A program made the position numbers and the translations under genes. A DNA stretch of 64,000 nt from Annona cherimola. Taxonomy: Eukaryota; Streptophyta; Magnoliopsida; Magnoliales; Annonaceae. Shown piece after piece: positions 23,876-36,959 of the stretch. The notes under the pieces were generated by a model, which had not been told where the DNA came from, ran no database searches, and saw only the letters and a program-made list of their open reading frames with translations. The DNA is taken from the NCBI GenBank assembly GCA_030490835.1, contig CM059972.1, forward strand, positions 86,537,137 through 86,601,136, written 5' to 3'. Position 1 is the first letter of the stretch. Every line of letters begins with the position of its first letter.

Positions 23876-24478
23876 ATAAATTTATCTTTTCTTGTTTTAC
23901 CAGTCATCCATCTTAACATTCTAATTTCCGTTATGCTCATTTTTTGTATATATTGTTCTTTAACTGCCCAACATTCTGCCTCATAAAGGATAGCAGGGAT
24001 AGCAGGTCTAATAGTAGTTTTATAAAATTTTCCTTTTAATTTGATTGGATACTACTGTATGATTTACAAAATTGAATATGCACAGAAATGAAGCCATCGG
24101 CTTCCTGTTTATAAAATGTCTTATGCTGTTGGTGCTGCTACTGTAGCGCTTCCACTCTAAGAAATATTTCTCTTGTAATTGTATTCAAATGAAAATGTTT
24201 CCTTTATAACCGTTCTCATAAATTTTTTTTTTTTTTTCTAATGTTTCGTATCTGAATAATAGCTGTAGCGTGTAGGGTCTTTTGTAAGAAGATTACACAT
24301 CACTCCAACTTTATACTTTTTAACTAACAGTACCAGATATTCACACTTTGGATTCCTAGCAACATACTTTGCAAGCCTGATATGTCCATATTCATTCATA
24401 AGATTAAAAATTATCCTAGTTCTTCACTGAAAAGGCATTTTGGCCGAGAAAAATGCAGAAGCTTGGGCTACATAGTGG
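23876..24478. other. Intergenic between convergent genes
   Basis: No gene. A run of about 14 T lies near 24,225. The CSLA stop codon on the other strand is at 24479-24481, so the right part is probably CSLA 3' UTR. Confidence 0.4.
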
Positions 24479-25057
24479 CTATGTACCCATGTAGCTAACT
24501 CCCATGATGAAGAATGCAACAGCTTGGAGGAGCAGATATATGAAATAGTAGTCTCGGCCAAGGATAAGGTCATAGCTTGCACAGTATAAGAGAAAGAACC
24601 CCATCATCAGCTCCAGTATATGAATCCTGTTGCGAGATAACAAAAGCCAGTATAATGAAAAGGATTCAAAGGAGACTTATTTGAAGAATGCAAGAGAATG
24701 AGCGTCATGCATACCTTTCCCATATGCTTGATTTGGGCTTCTTTTGAGTTGTAATGGAGCTGGGTTTGAACCTATTAGCAATGGTCTTGACAATGGATCC
24801 GATGATGCTAGAGCTAGTGTTAATGTTGTTCTTGTTGCTGCTGTTGTTATTGATAGCATTTGACCTACCAAGCTTCTCAGTGACAACCCACTCATTCACA
24901 CGATTGGCACCCAACAACCCAATGATTGCAGCCTTGGTCCGATGTAGAGACATGACATTCTCAAAGAGTATCCAGAAAATAATCAGATGAATAGACCTGA
25001 AAAAGCAAAACAATTGGTCACTTTAACATGTAGTTCTTCAAATAACATTACCTTCAC

Positions 25058-25089
<32 letters not shown>

Positions 25090-28000
25090 TTGTATGAGCG
25101 ATTGATTTATACTGCAAGAGAAGTCCCCGTATGTAGCCAATTTCATACAACATTAGAAGTGGCCAAATTTAATATCATTCGCAACCAAATTTAATAGCTA
25201 AAATTACTTTAAAAAAAAATGACTACTGTTAGGCAAGTGCAACAAATTTTTTAGTAACTAGTTGGCAACTATATAACATAAATTTGGCTGCAAAAGCTCT
25301 TATGAGTCACAAAAATGGATGCCACTTGGCTGCTTAAGAGCCATTGCCCATTTTCTATAATTTGATTTCATGCAATATTAATTGTAGCTAAAATTTTGCT
25401 TCCTAGAAACAAAATTTGACTACATGGAATAATAAATGTAGAAGTTTGAATTGGGTTACAAATAATATTAAGTTTGGTTATATCTGAGATATTTTTCGTG
25501 GTGCTAAAATTGAATCGTATGCATGGGTGCATCTTCTAACTTGATTCTAAGTTACACTAATGATGCCAAAGGTAATGCATGTAATAGTAGGGCTACATGC
25601 GTTGCGAGGTCTGGTATTAATCATTGGAGTTAAAAGAATAGTAAATTCAAGCGCTTACCTTGGGGTGCAGATTGCATTTAGGATGGTGATAATGGATGGA
25701 ATATAAATTGCAATGTATTTTGGAAGTTGGACGTCTTGAATGATGACACATGCGGGAATGACTACACAGTAGAAGAAGAAAGTGACCCAATGAGCAACGA
25801 TCTTTCGGACAAAGAAGAATGCATACAGGACATGGAACTTCTTCCAGATGGATACTTTCTGCAAAAAACCCAAAGTAAAAAATTTCAAATTTTCAGTGGT
25901 ACCCATCAGTTTAATCGTAACTAATGAGAATGCAACAGTGTATTCTATGATTGGTTTGCAGCAAGAAAGCATGAAAACAAGCACATGTGAACCCATGTAT
26001 TCATCACCCCATGGTGAAACCCATTACTCCCTTATGAATGTGGTCTGCATATGATTGTTTCAGTACTTGGATTCAATGAGTTATCCACTAATTCAGATAT
26101 AGTTATTTGATATGTAAAGTCTTTTCAAACTGGTGAAGATCGACCTTATGTTGTTCAATACTTACTTGGATGCATATGAACCACATCTTGAGCAGATTGT
26201 CTATTCTATCATTTCCTGTGTGCATTTAGTTATAACTGATTCTACCTTCTAAAATTATCCTTACCTCACAAAATAGAATTTCCTTTGACATTTTTTTCAA
26301 CAAGTTAGCCGGGCCACACGACCATCGATGCTGTTGATAGCGATAAGCTTTGTATGTGCTCGGCAATTCATTCTTGACCTAGGTAGAATTGTCCACAGGA
26401 GTTGGATGCATGATCAACAAAGGGAGAGAATATATAAACGCCCAAGTATGTGTTGAGATTTGAGATGGGGAAACTCACAGCTATATCGCCAACAAAGACA
26501 AATTTCCAACCCCTAAGGCTGGCTCGAACGGCTAGGTCCATGTCCTCGACTGTGGTTCGATCTTTCCATCCACCAGCATCCATAAGTGCTTGGATTCTCC
26601 AGACCCCAGCAGTTCCTAAACCCAAAGTTGAATGGCATTCTAGGATTTTTAGAGATGACAGAAAAGGTAAGATGAGCATCTAAGCTTTAGATATGAGAGA
26701 ATGAAGAGCTGCCTACCATTGAATCCAAAGAAAGAATAGGTGGAAGAGCCCACTTCTTGTTCAACACTGAAATGATAATCTAATGACATTTCTTGGAGGC
26801 GTGTCATAATACAATCATTTGCATTTACTACACAAATAAAAACAAAGACATAAGCACCAAGCAGAGCATGAAACTTGACTACTTGCTGTGGGTGTCTAAA
26901 TCATCAAAAGCTATCATGCAAATTGCCAATTTGATCCACTAATAAGGAGATCATTTCGTTCCAGATTTTGGAAAAATATGATAACAAATACATGTCTTCC
27001 AACAGACCACGAAGTAATTCATGGGTCTTCTTCCTACATACCTATTGCTATGATTTGACATCTTAATTGTCTTAACTACCACACTTTTTTTTATTATCCC
27101 TATATTCTAATTATTTTCTTACATATTTCTATACAACTACTAAATCTATTTCCGCTTTATTTCTATTATATCGGATCATATTATTCTCTTACTCTTTAAA
27201 ATTTATCCCATTCCCACTGATGTCGTGTTACCAGAAACGCGTCTCTAAATTGAAGGTTGAAGACAATTTGAACAGAGATGTTCTAGAGTGCTTGATTTTG
27301 CTTACCAAATTTCCATCGAGCTTGGACCAAGGCAAGCTCTGGATTGTGGATGAGGAAAGGAATTGTCCTCCACAAGAAGTCTGCTTCTGGCTGGAAATCC
27401 GCATCAAAAATGGCAACATATTCACAGTCTCTAACGTACTGTTTGTCAAGTCCTTCACGGAGTGCTCCAGCCTTGTACCCGTTCCTATTTTCTCTCCTCT
27501 CATATCTTACATCTATACCCTTCTCTATCCATTTTTGGCATTCCAATGACACCATGACCTATGTCATATGACAATAAAAAATAGCATCATGAGCAGCTAT
27601 GATTATTAGTAAGAATCACTACTAGAAGGAAGTTATAAATTATGGAAGAATCATATCTTTACTACGAGGTATTCTTTTGGTTTTTGGCTTTAAGACAACT
27701 TAGGCCATTGCAAATAATCATCCTTCATGAATGAAGAAAATGCAACAGCAGGGGACCATCGACTTGGGTCAGAAATAAAAGAATATGTAAGAATCCCAGT
27801 CCAACACAATGCATGCAGAATTACTATCGTCTTTGGTTCAAGAAGGTCCAACATTACCTCTAAAAACTGAAGATTTTGTTGATTTCTATATCACCCATTT
27901 CAATATCTGAGGCATGGTATAGAAATCAACAAAACCTTAACCTTAAGACTCAGGATTCATGTAGGTCTCTTGATGAACCAAAGAAATACAATACTAATAT

Positions 28001-31000
28001 GGGTTTCATTGAACTAAGATGTTACAATTCGTTTTATGTAGACTAATGTTTGTATGAGTGTCAACTAACTAAAATTTAGATGGACAAAGAAGTTATTAAC
28101 ATATATATATTTCTGTTAGGAATGGTTTAAAAATGGTCCTTTAGAATTCAGGGTGCAATTTGGATCGGGTTAATGAAAAACCCAACTAAACTAACCTATT
28201 TTGCATAACTAATTTGATAGCACTTGACCTGATTTGATGTAACTTGATTATTTTCGTTGGATTTCAAATTCGTTTCAACAGTCAGTCATAGTATAAAAGA
28301 GTCTTTTTTCTGCCGACCAGGCATTATTGCTTGGACTGTATTCTTATATAAAAAGTATTGCATTAACAGGCCAACGGTTTTGTTTAAGCTTGACAAATTG
28401 GCCTGGCTTTTCCACATTTGGTGGCGATTTTGATCACGTGATGTATAAAGTGACAATTTTACCTCTGCCTTTTAACTATGACTTAAATATTCCTGTATTT
28501 AAAAATCTAAAATAAATATATACACATATTCAAAAATAGTGAAACTTGGTTTATAAATTAAATATAAGTAAATTAACATGTTTATAACAAAATTTTCAGA
28601 AAAACAATACAAATTTTGCACCGGTCTGAAATAGCTGGATGATCTTTTCAGACGATTTAAATTTTTATTTTTTATTTTTTATTGGGTATTCTTTAGAACG
28701 GATTGAAAAGATCATCCGGCGTAGGGGCCCCTGGGAATGGCTAATCAACGTTGAAACCAATCAGCTGCCATTGTATTATCCCATCACATATGAGTATCGG
28801 TCGAAATAATTTAAGTTATTCCTAATGTTGTAGTAGTATTGGTCCAATAATTTAAGTTAGTACTAATGCTGTAGTAGAAAATTTCTATTTCAGTCGTGAT
28901 ATCAGTTCAGGTTGAAATAAGTATAAAAAGAGATCTTAAATTCTCAATTTGTTTATATGAAAATAAGTAATAAAATATATGAGTCATCACATTTGAACTG
29001 AAATTTCGATGGGAACTAACCCAAATTTTAAAAGATAGGACCTGACGTTAGGTTTACCTTGATTAGACTTGGGATATTGAGAGAAAAAGCATAGAAATTT
29101 TTACAAATAGGAATTTTCGTTATGGGTTTACAAATAGAATTTGAGTTGTTTTGATCCTGACATTACCCATTTGGCATCATAAGTTAGACAAATGCATGGT
29201 CAACATGGGAAATCTTTCAATATTGGGAACAATGAATGTAGTTTGGGTTTCCTCTTTAATCCTTATCTCACAGTCTAATATTCTTTAATAATTCAGGCCA
29301 CTCTTTCATTTTAGTTTGAACGAGAAAGGATTCAAAAGAATCTCTAATATGAAATTTAAAAATTACAAGTACTTCTTAACTTATTTTTAAAAAATATAAA
29401 CTGCTTATGTTGTATTTGTAGATTTAGATTTGTATAGCGTAATAGATGAATTTTATACTCTTTGAAAACATTTATATATTTTAAATTTTTTTTGAAAATT
29501 CATCAAAATTTAACAGTTGTGACTTTGATAAGGTGGTTTTTTTTTTCTTTTTTCTTATGAAGTAAGACTTTGATAAGGTTTTGATAGCACTTGATAGGGT
29601 TTGATTGTGTTTCATGGCATTGATGAATTTCAGGGATTAATACATCTGGTGGCTTAATAGTAGGCTGATGGGATTGACGAGCTTATAGTTAATAGGCCGT
29701 ACGTAGGGCTGTAAGTGTTGTTCCGACGCTTAGTTTATTTTAAAAAATTCGTACTTTACCCAGTTTTAAGTTGAATCGGTTTGAACTCTAGGGGGTGTTT
29801 GGAAAAACATGAAAGTCTTCAATCTAGTCTATTTTATTTTATTTTTTAAAGTCAAGTCAGTTTTAATTTTAATTCCAAATCAGGTTTTTAAAACTATCTT
29901 GAATGTGAAAATTAGAAATATTACTTAGAAATCTATAATGAATATGATAATAATATAAAATTTGAAATATTTTTATTAAATCTATTAAATAATATATAAA
30001 TTAAACCAGTTTCTATACTTTAAAAGGTATATTTTATATCTTTAAATATATAATATATTTTACAAAAATATATCGAACCTATGTTAGTGATTCGGATATG
30101 TTTATCCTATTCTAATTGAATTGAGTCCTTTTCACTTAGGACCTACCTTAAAGTGTACAATACTTGTTTTAAGTTATCTAATCGGCTGTATAATTTCGAG
30201 TTATAAATGATTCTTAAATCCAAAAATATAAAATTTTGAACTGTAAAATGCAACCGATTACGAGGATTGCTCCATGCAACAGGTTGCATTACTTAGGTGG
30301 GTATTGGTTGGTTTTATGAAATCACCCTGATATCTTCCTTTGTAGAATCATCAAGCACTTGGATTATAAGCTTATCGGCAGGCCATGACATTTCACATGC
30401 AGCTCCGATTGAAAGCTTGTAAACCTGCAACATTCAAAAAAACGTTTACAAAAATGAATGAGTCCTTTGTATGCCCTCATTTGAAAGAAATTTTAAATAA
30501 ACACATTGGGGGTGCATTTGCGTGCAGTTGGAAAGGAAGGGTACGTTTGAATTTTATTGGCTGCAATAACAGTTCTCTTTTTCCACCACATATTCTGACG
30601 TAACTTTAAAATGGCCATATTCAATAGCCAATCAAGCTGCATATGATGTTAAAGGGCAGCGTTCCATGTAATCAGGTTACATAGAAGTGGACTTATATAA
30701 CTCCTTCAAAATCTAAGATTTTGATCTTTGATGGAAAATTTAATCCCTTCATTGTATTTAACATAATTCTTTTATCTAACGGATCAAGTGTCATCTAAAT
30801 CAAATATGTTTATGGGTCACATTTGTTAGAAAATGTTTATATATTCATGTGTAAATTATAAAAAAAACTAAAATATCAATTTTAAAGTAACATTTTCAAC
30901 ATCTAAACCGTCCAAAATATCATTTCTATGTGAATAAATGATTTTATAAGTATTATCATATTATAATACATGTGTAAATATAGGGAGCTAAGCATTTTTC

Positions 31001-32965
31001 ATAATTTACAAATGAATATATATGTTTTTGAACAAATACGACCTATAAATATACTTGATTGGGATGAAATTTAGTTTTCTAGATAAAGAAATGATTTTAA
31101 ATATAATGAATGAATTAGATTTTTCATTAAGAATTAAAATCTTAGGCTTTGAAGAGATTACATAGGTATGCTTTTATGTAACCTGGTTACATAGAAGCAG
31201 GACTAGATGTTAAAAATGGTTGCACTAAAATGCCACGCCACCATCCCTCTATAAGAAATTTTTTATACACAATCATATATTTGAGACAGAACATAGATCT
31301 TGTTGTGAATAATGGTAATCTGATTAGGTTAATAGTATTTGCAATCAAACAAAAATTTCCGCATATAATATTATATGCAGGTAAACTTTTGCTTGTTGTG
31401 CATAATGTGATGGACAGAACATAGATCTTGTTGCGAATAATGGTAATCTGATTAGGTTAATAGTATTTGCAATCAAACAAAAATTTCCGCATATAATATT
31501 ATATGTAGCTAAACTTTTGCTTGTTGTGCATAATGTGATGTACGGCAAAGTTTTAAAAAATTTTCAAAGCCAAATATGCAATCCGTTTGTTTGTTGCATA
31601 AACTCAGTTTCGACCAAATGATATCAAAGATGAGTGATTTGGTTAGCTTGGGCTAAGTAAATGTTCCGCTTATCCCATTTAAAAAAATCCATTTAAAAAA
31701 ATCCATTTATAACGTTTTTTTTTTTGTTTTTTCCATGCACTTGTTTACTAAATGCATTTAACATATAAATCAAAATTATTATTTTTGGATATGTGTATGT
31801 ATATATATATATACATATATAGATTTTTAAAGATAGATGTATTTTAAATACAAATATACACATAGATGTTTAAAAATCTTAAAAAAATATATACATATAT
31901 CCAAAAATAATAAAACTTGGTTTTTATGTTAAATACACTTAGATAAAAGTGTAAGAAGAAAAAATAAAAAAATTATTATAAATAAATTTTTTAAGGTGGG
32001 CTAAGTGGAACATTTGCTTAACTTGAGCTAAGCAGATCATTTTATGTTATATTTTATGTTATAGACAGCCAATAATTGAAGCATTTAAGAAAATTTATTG
32101 CATTTTATTAGGCACTAAGATGAGTGTGTGCAGATGTTAGTCTAGAAGGTCTATGGTTTGAAGTTGGATAAAGACAATAGCCTCATTACTTTTATCCTAA
32201 AATACACCTACCTGAGGTACTGATCATCCATAGTAAATAGCACCAGCAAAAAAATTTCAATCCATATATACACATTAAACTACGTTATATATAGCCATGA
32301 CACTAACTTCATTTAACTATACTTATTGTAGTCCACGGCCCGTGAGTCGCTAAAAAGTCAGCTTTTACATCAAACATGATATAACATCACTTAAAGATAA
32401 ACTTCTATAAACTTCTAGTGAAAGTAATCATTTATATATCTAATTACAATCTTTTGCAACAAAAGAGCCAACTCATGGTAACACCATGCTACAATTCTTT
32501 TTTCTTTACAGGGTTTGCTTAGCATGCTACCAAAATTTTGCCTTTTCACATAGTTGTCAAAAATCAAATTTCTTGCATGGAGGGAAACATCTAGAACTCA
32601 GAAGCAGAAAATTAATAATCAGCTATATAGGGACAGACCTCACTTTCGTTGTACATGGGTATCTGGACGAGCACCATGGGATGGCTGCGGTTGCGCTCTA
32701 TTTCTAGCTTCTTCATGGTCTCGCGCCTGTACTTGGTGTACTTCTTCCTCCCCAGCAGCTTCACTGCAACTATCACCACAGCCATGTACAGCCTCTCCAT
32801 GAACAGCATCACAGACATGAGTGCGCACATGAACACTGCAACTCGAAGCATTGGCAAGATTATGGGGCCCCTCATCCTCTCCCATCCCACCCTCAACTGC
32901 TCCAACGGATCCTCCTTCTCTATGAATACTCTACTTGGCTTCTCCAATACCGCTAACCTTCCCAT
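24479..32965 (-). CDS. CSLA: Cellulose synthase-like A, glucomannan 4-beta-mannosyltransferase
   Basis: Nine exons on the minus strand: 32639-32965, 30326-30424, 27306-27558, 26717-26827, 26479-26615, 26265-26378, 25659-25858, 24715-24996 and 24479-24626. Phases agree and give 556 aa, the usual CSLA length. CSLA enzymes are Golgi GT2 transferases that polymerise (gluco)mannan from GDP-mannose and GDP-glucose. Membrane spans lie at about 38-72 and in the region encoded by exons 7-9. GT2 signatures: LDDST 133-137, NGYKAGAL 168-175, DAD 194-196, VED 286-288, QQHRW 324-328. VQIPMYNE is at the exon 1 end. Odd points: KEDIR (138-142) stands where relatives have DPTIK-like text, with the same length, and exon 8 carries an Asn/Ser-rich low-complexity insert after EKLG. 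The exon 1 donor is GTCTGT. No disabling change seen. Confidence 0.95.
25058..25084. repeat. Poly(A) run in a CSLA intron
   Basis: About 27 A residues on the plus strand between CTTCAC and GGCATT, with no recognisable retroposon body next to it. Confidence 0.85.
28490..28735. repeat. MITE remnants in CSLA intron 2
   Basis: 28,490-28,600 matches one arm of the foldback at 13,098-13,418. Next to it, GGATGATCTTTTCAG and TGAAAAGATCATCC (about 28,636 and 28,706) form a separate small inverted repeat. Confidence 0.55.
29795..30230 (-). repeat. Inverted copy of the 5.4-kb dispersed repeat, in CSLA intron 2
   Basis: The reverse complement aligns with 5400-5840 over most of its length (GATTTGGAACT/GATTTGGAATT, AAGATATAAA-ATAT, GAAACT-GTTTAATTTAT). 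Confidence 0.6.
30665..31200. mobile_element. Foldback MITE with palindromic ends, CSLA intron 1
   Basis: Both ends carry ATGTAA-C-GGTTACATAGAAG; the right one is the full palindrome ATGTAACCTGGTTACAT. The two halves are inverted copies over roughly 200 bp (CTAAGATTTTGATCTT / AATTAAAATCTTAGGC, and on inward). Relatives lie at 34,513-34,990 and 4,980-5,345. Confidence 0.7.
31285..31540. repeat. 128-bp tandem duplication in CSLA intron 1
   Basis: Unit 1 is 31285-31412 and unit 2 is 31413-31540, each beginning GACAGAACATAGATCTTGTT. I count three differences, so the duplication is recent. Confidence 0.9.
31636..32040. mobile_element. Foldback MITE, ~400 bp, CSLA intron 1
   Basis: GGCTAAGTAAATGTTCCGCTTA near 31,651 is matched in reverse complement by TAAGTGGAACATTTGCTTAA near 32,001. 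Inner arms (CCAAAAATAATAAAACTTGG and complement) continue the pairing to an AT-rich centre near 31,800. Confidence 0.7.
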
Positions 32966-33569
32966 CCTATCCCGGAATAATATTGATTGATGATATAAAA
33001 ACAGAGCAGGGAAGCAGAACAGAGCAGCGATGTGTGAGGAATGGATATGGAAGTGATTGAGAACAGCAGCAGACTTGGGCAGGGCATAAATAGGAGGAGA
33101 AGGTTAGATAGTGTAGCAAAGGAGAGAGACACCCGGTTTGCATGCAACGAGGGTGGCCATGCATCAAGCAGCTGTCCATCTTTTCTTCCTTCTCTTTTTT
33201 CTCTCACCGCCCGCCACCCCCACCTGCTTTGTTTTCTTCTATCCTTCACTCCACCCATTCCCTATTCATCCCACCATCATCATCAACAACAACAAATTAA
33301 TACATTTATTTAACTCAGCATTATATATACTCGTGGAATTAATTTACCCCACTTATCGCATCATCATCCCATTAATGACTCCTTTCACATGCAGTATATA
33401 AATTAAAATATTTGAGGACTCCTTTTATTGCCATTATCAACGTGTCAGTGTCATGGCATCCAATACGTGTGAAAACATTTGGATTTAGCATTTAGGACGA
33501 GGTACGTACGTCTCAAATGACAGATCTATGTTCCGGACCTTTGATGTATGGTTGCTATTCATTATGGTT
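32966..33569. other. 5' flank of CSLA
   Basis: Upstream region of the minus-strand CSLA gene. A possible TATA element on the minus strand (CTATTTATG, 33085-33093) is about 120 bp before the ATG. Pyrimidine-rich sequence lies further out (33,180-33,280). No other gene. Confidence 0.4.
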
Positions 33570-33850
33570 AGTTGTGTTTGGGAATGGATAAAACTTTTGA
33601 TGAAAAGTTGTAGAGATGAAAAGTTGTCAAATGATGTGATATGATAAGGATAATGATGAGGAATAAATAAGATAAAGTTGAAATAGATAGGTTAGTTGTG
33701 TTAGTAGTTGTGTAGAAATGATTGAAAAATAGGGTAGTTGTGTAGAAAAATGTGAAGAAATAATTAAAAAATAAGGTAGTTGTAAAGAATGAAAAGTTTT
33801 ATATTGAAAAGTTTTAACTTGACAACTTTTCGTTGTTACCAAACACACCC
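33570..33850. mobile_element. MITE with ends GTGTTTGG / CCAAACACACCC
   Basis: The left end GTTGTGTTTGGGAA and the right end TTACCAAACACACCC are inverted. The interior repeats AGTTGTGTAGAAA. A diverged relative is at about 4,700-4,970. The target duplication is unclear, so Tourist-like versus hAT-like is undecided. Confidence 0.6.
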
Positions 33851-34512
33851 TATATTTCAAATTATTTATATCCAAGAAAATATTATATCGTTTTTCGAAC
33901 TTTGGATGCTCTAATGGTAATATAACCATGGTATTAATTAATTATATGATGTCATTGTATTAGTGGCGCAAATTAAATACATGGACGGACGCGCGGTGAT
34001 TGAGGAAGGGGAATTGGAGGCCGGCTTGGGGCAGTCAGCTGGCAACACTGTCCATTTCTGAAACTGGCATTGGCAGTGTATCCTACTTTCCAAATTCCAG
34101 CTCCCCATTTTCGTTGACTTTTAGTATCACTCTGTGTATCTACATATGCAGTTGTGTTTTTTGTCCACGCCTTCTGCTGTAACAAATGGCTTCTTAATTT
34201 TTAATTTTATTTTTTTAAAAATGTTTGGGAAGTATTAATTTCAATGGAACTGGCTGCAAAACCATATTCTCCATTTCAGCTCATTATAATGCTTTTATCA
34301 AATCAAAACCAACTATATTTTTTGTTTTTATGCATTTAACTACGGGTCCCAGTGTGGGGAAATCTAGGTTCCTGCCAAAATTTCGTGGGAAACTCTTAGA
34401 TGAGTCCCATCTTTATGATGAAATCAAATTCCAACTCGTAACGTTGTTTACTATCATTTGCTTCATTTTTTCATGTGATAAAAAATCATTTCAATTAGAA
34501 TTTTGTGAAGGC

Positions 34513-34990
34513 CTTATTTGCTTATATATATATATGAGTCTGCTTCTATGTACATAAAAAGGGTGTCATGTGATCCCCTTAAATTTTAAAATTTTAATGT
34601 TTGATGAAAAATTTAATTCATTCATTGTATTTACATCATTCGTTTAGTTATGAGACCAAGTTTCATCCAAATTCAATATGTGCATGACAACATTTGCTCA
34701 AAATAGATACATTTATATGTAAATTATGTATAAATTATTAAAAATTGTTACATACATTGATAGATGCATTACAATATTATAATAATTTATAAAATCATTT
34801 ATTTGTATAAAAAGATATTTATACATTTTAGATATTGAAATAATAACTTTGAAATCGATAAATAAATTTAAAAAATTTGTTATATTGATTTTACACTTTC
34901 ATTAAATAGAGCCTATGCACATCTTTGATTTAAATCAAACTTAGTTTTCAGATCAATAAATAAATTTAAATACAATAGATAGAGTAGATT
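34513..34990. repeat. Degenerate copy of the 30.7-kb foldback family
   Basis: Starts with GTCTGCTTCTATGTACATA and contains AATTCATTCATTGTATTTA and, in the right half, the inverted counterpart, as in 30,665-31,200. Confidence 0.55.
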
Positions 34991-35681
34991 GTCTATCATT
35001 AGCAAGATGAGCCCTATAACCCGCCACTATTTTGGCGGGTGTGGATTCCATAGAACCAAACCCATTAAAAATAAGAACTTTACCAAAACAATAGAAGTTG
35101 TGATTGTTGCTACTCTATTTTGGTTCATTTTTGAGGAGTAAATCAAAATATAATCAGCTCATTTTCTTAAAGTAATTTGTTTTTTTATGACTTCAAAAAT
35201 CACTTGGTCAAAGTTGTAGATGATCCATACCTCTTAGATTACTTATGGTCTGCCTAAAATATAGAAATCACTTAAAACCACTCATAAATAAATATTATAA
35301 TAATCTATAGAACCATTTATCCATAGAAGAAAAATGTTTTAGAAGTATAGGCATTGAATTAGTTGTTTTGAAATAGGTATATACATTGATAATTTTATTA
35401 GTTGATTTGACATTTTTATTACTTGTGTCAAATGGGGCCTACACGAATATCGAGTTGGATGAAAGTTGAAACTTGATTTCAGTGGTATCTGTCCCGTATA
35501 AGTATTTCCCATAATTGAACAGAGTATGTTTTAGAAGAAACTAGATCAGGGTATTAAACGGTACTGTGTACGTAAGTTGGAGGTGGCATCACCTTAACAG
35601 GTAGATCGAGAAATTTTCTCACCTAGCTAATAAGCTAGCCAGTGCAACTGCCCTGCTCCGCGCATTCAAGCTGATAGAGTT

Positions 35682-36150
35682 TGTTTAAATGCATTGCGAA
35701 AATTATATTGATTAAATCCATAGTCACCCAGGATCCTTAATGCGAAATCACTAAGAAAATAAAAACCATAAGCGGAAGCGTACCTGAATCCATGGATGCA
35801 ACCCGTTTTTGAATTATGTGGTTTTGGTTCTTCCAAGTTAATGTCCTAGGGTTATAGAGAAGGTGACTCCTCTTCTCTACTGATGGGATGGTAGAAAAGA
35901 ACCCTGATAGGTGCATAACCTGGGGACCACAACCGTTTATATAAGAAGCTTATCTTTTGTATTTCTAATTTAACCCATCATAAAAATAGAAATTAGAAAT
36001 TAGGCTATAGAGTTTCTACGTGTAGGAGATCCATACTTTATTAGATGATTTAGACCCATAAAATCTTATAAGATTACTTTATAATTTGAGCCGCTATTTA
36101 TGATAGCATATACATATAATTAATATATATGTGTGTCCAAAATTCCGACA
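35682..36150 (-). mobile_element. Probable short (469-bp) solo LTR, minus orientation
   Basis: On the minus strand it starts TGTCGGAATTTTGG and ends TTTAAACA. It carries a TATATAAA box near 35,940 in the position expected for LTR transcription, and the GTACGCTTCCGCTTATGG-type text that I associate with some plant copia LTRs. I found no target duplication (GAGTT versus TGCAT), so boundaries and nature are less certain than for the other LTRs. 35,041-35,681 holds nothing recognised. Confidence 0.5.
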
Positions 36151-36959
36151 TGCATATCACTTATTATATGCAAGGCGTTAATTTAAATTTCAAGAATTAC
36201 ATGGAATAACTTCAAGAATGTGCTATCGTGTTCATGCACAGCAGATCATGTAGAGAGAGCTTTTCTCTCTTCACATGCATGAAAATCTTATGAACTGCTG
36301 TTGGAATTTGGGGTTTAATGATTTAACGGCAACCTGGTTATAGGTATTTGATGAACTTACAAAACCAGTCAATGAAAAATGATGAGTCTTCTTGTTGAAA
36401 CTCTGCTTTGTCCGTGTAGTGGAATAAGTTCATGGAGGACTGCTACAAACACTTTCTATACATGCATGTTTTATGAAAATCTTATGAAAGCAGCAGCTTT
36501 ATCATCATCGAAAATTATTTTCATGCATATTTTTTCATTAAATGATGGCGAACAATCAAAATGAACAAGTGAGTAGAGGGGCAGGCATGCATATTGGAAC
36601 TGACAGTGTATACAGTTATGTTCTACTTTAGATAATTCAGAAGAACGGTCAAATCTTTATGTAAATTCATAAAACTATGCATAAATATATTTAAACATGT
36701 TAATTTTCATGTAAAAGTGTTTATTTGAAATTAAAAAGAGATTACTATTTTTGAAGCTGCAAAGTGCGGGGGAAACTGAATGTCAACCAACATTTTTCGT
36801 AGTTCTTTGATAACCCCTTCAAACAGTTGGCGTACATGTCTTCCTCGTGCAAAATTTGTAAACATTTTGAACATGGTACATGTTTGTAATCAATTATATG
36901 AGATTTACTCCCATTTTAATGAAAAAATGATAAAAAAAAGGGCAATTGGATTTAAGACG

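Noticed and set aside
24754..24990. Plus-strand Leu-rich frame
   Set aside because: Antisense of CSLA exon 8 (Asn/Ser codons read backwards).
35019..35040. Helitron 3' end
   Set aside because: The hairpin is present but no CTRR terminus follows within the usual distance on either strand.
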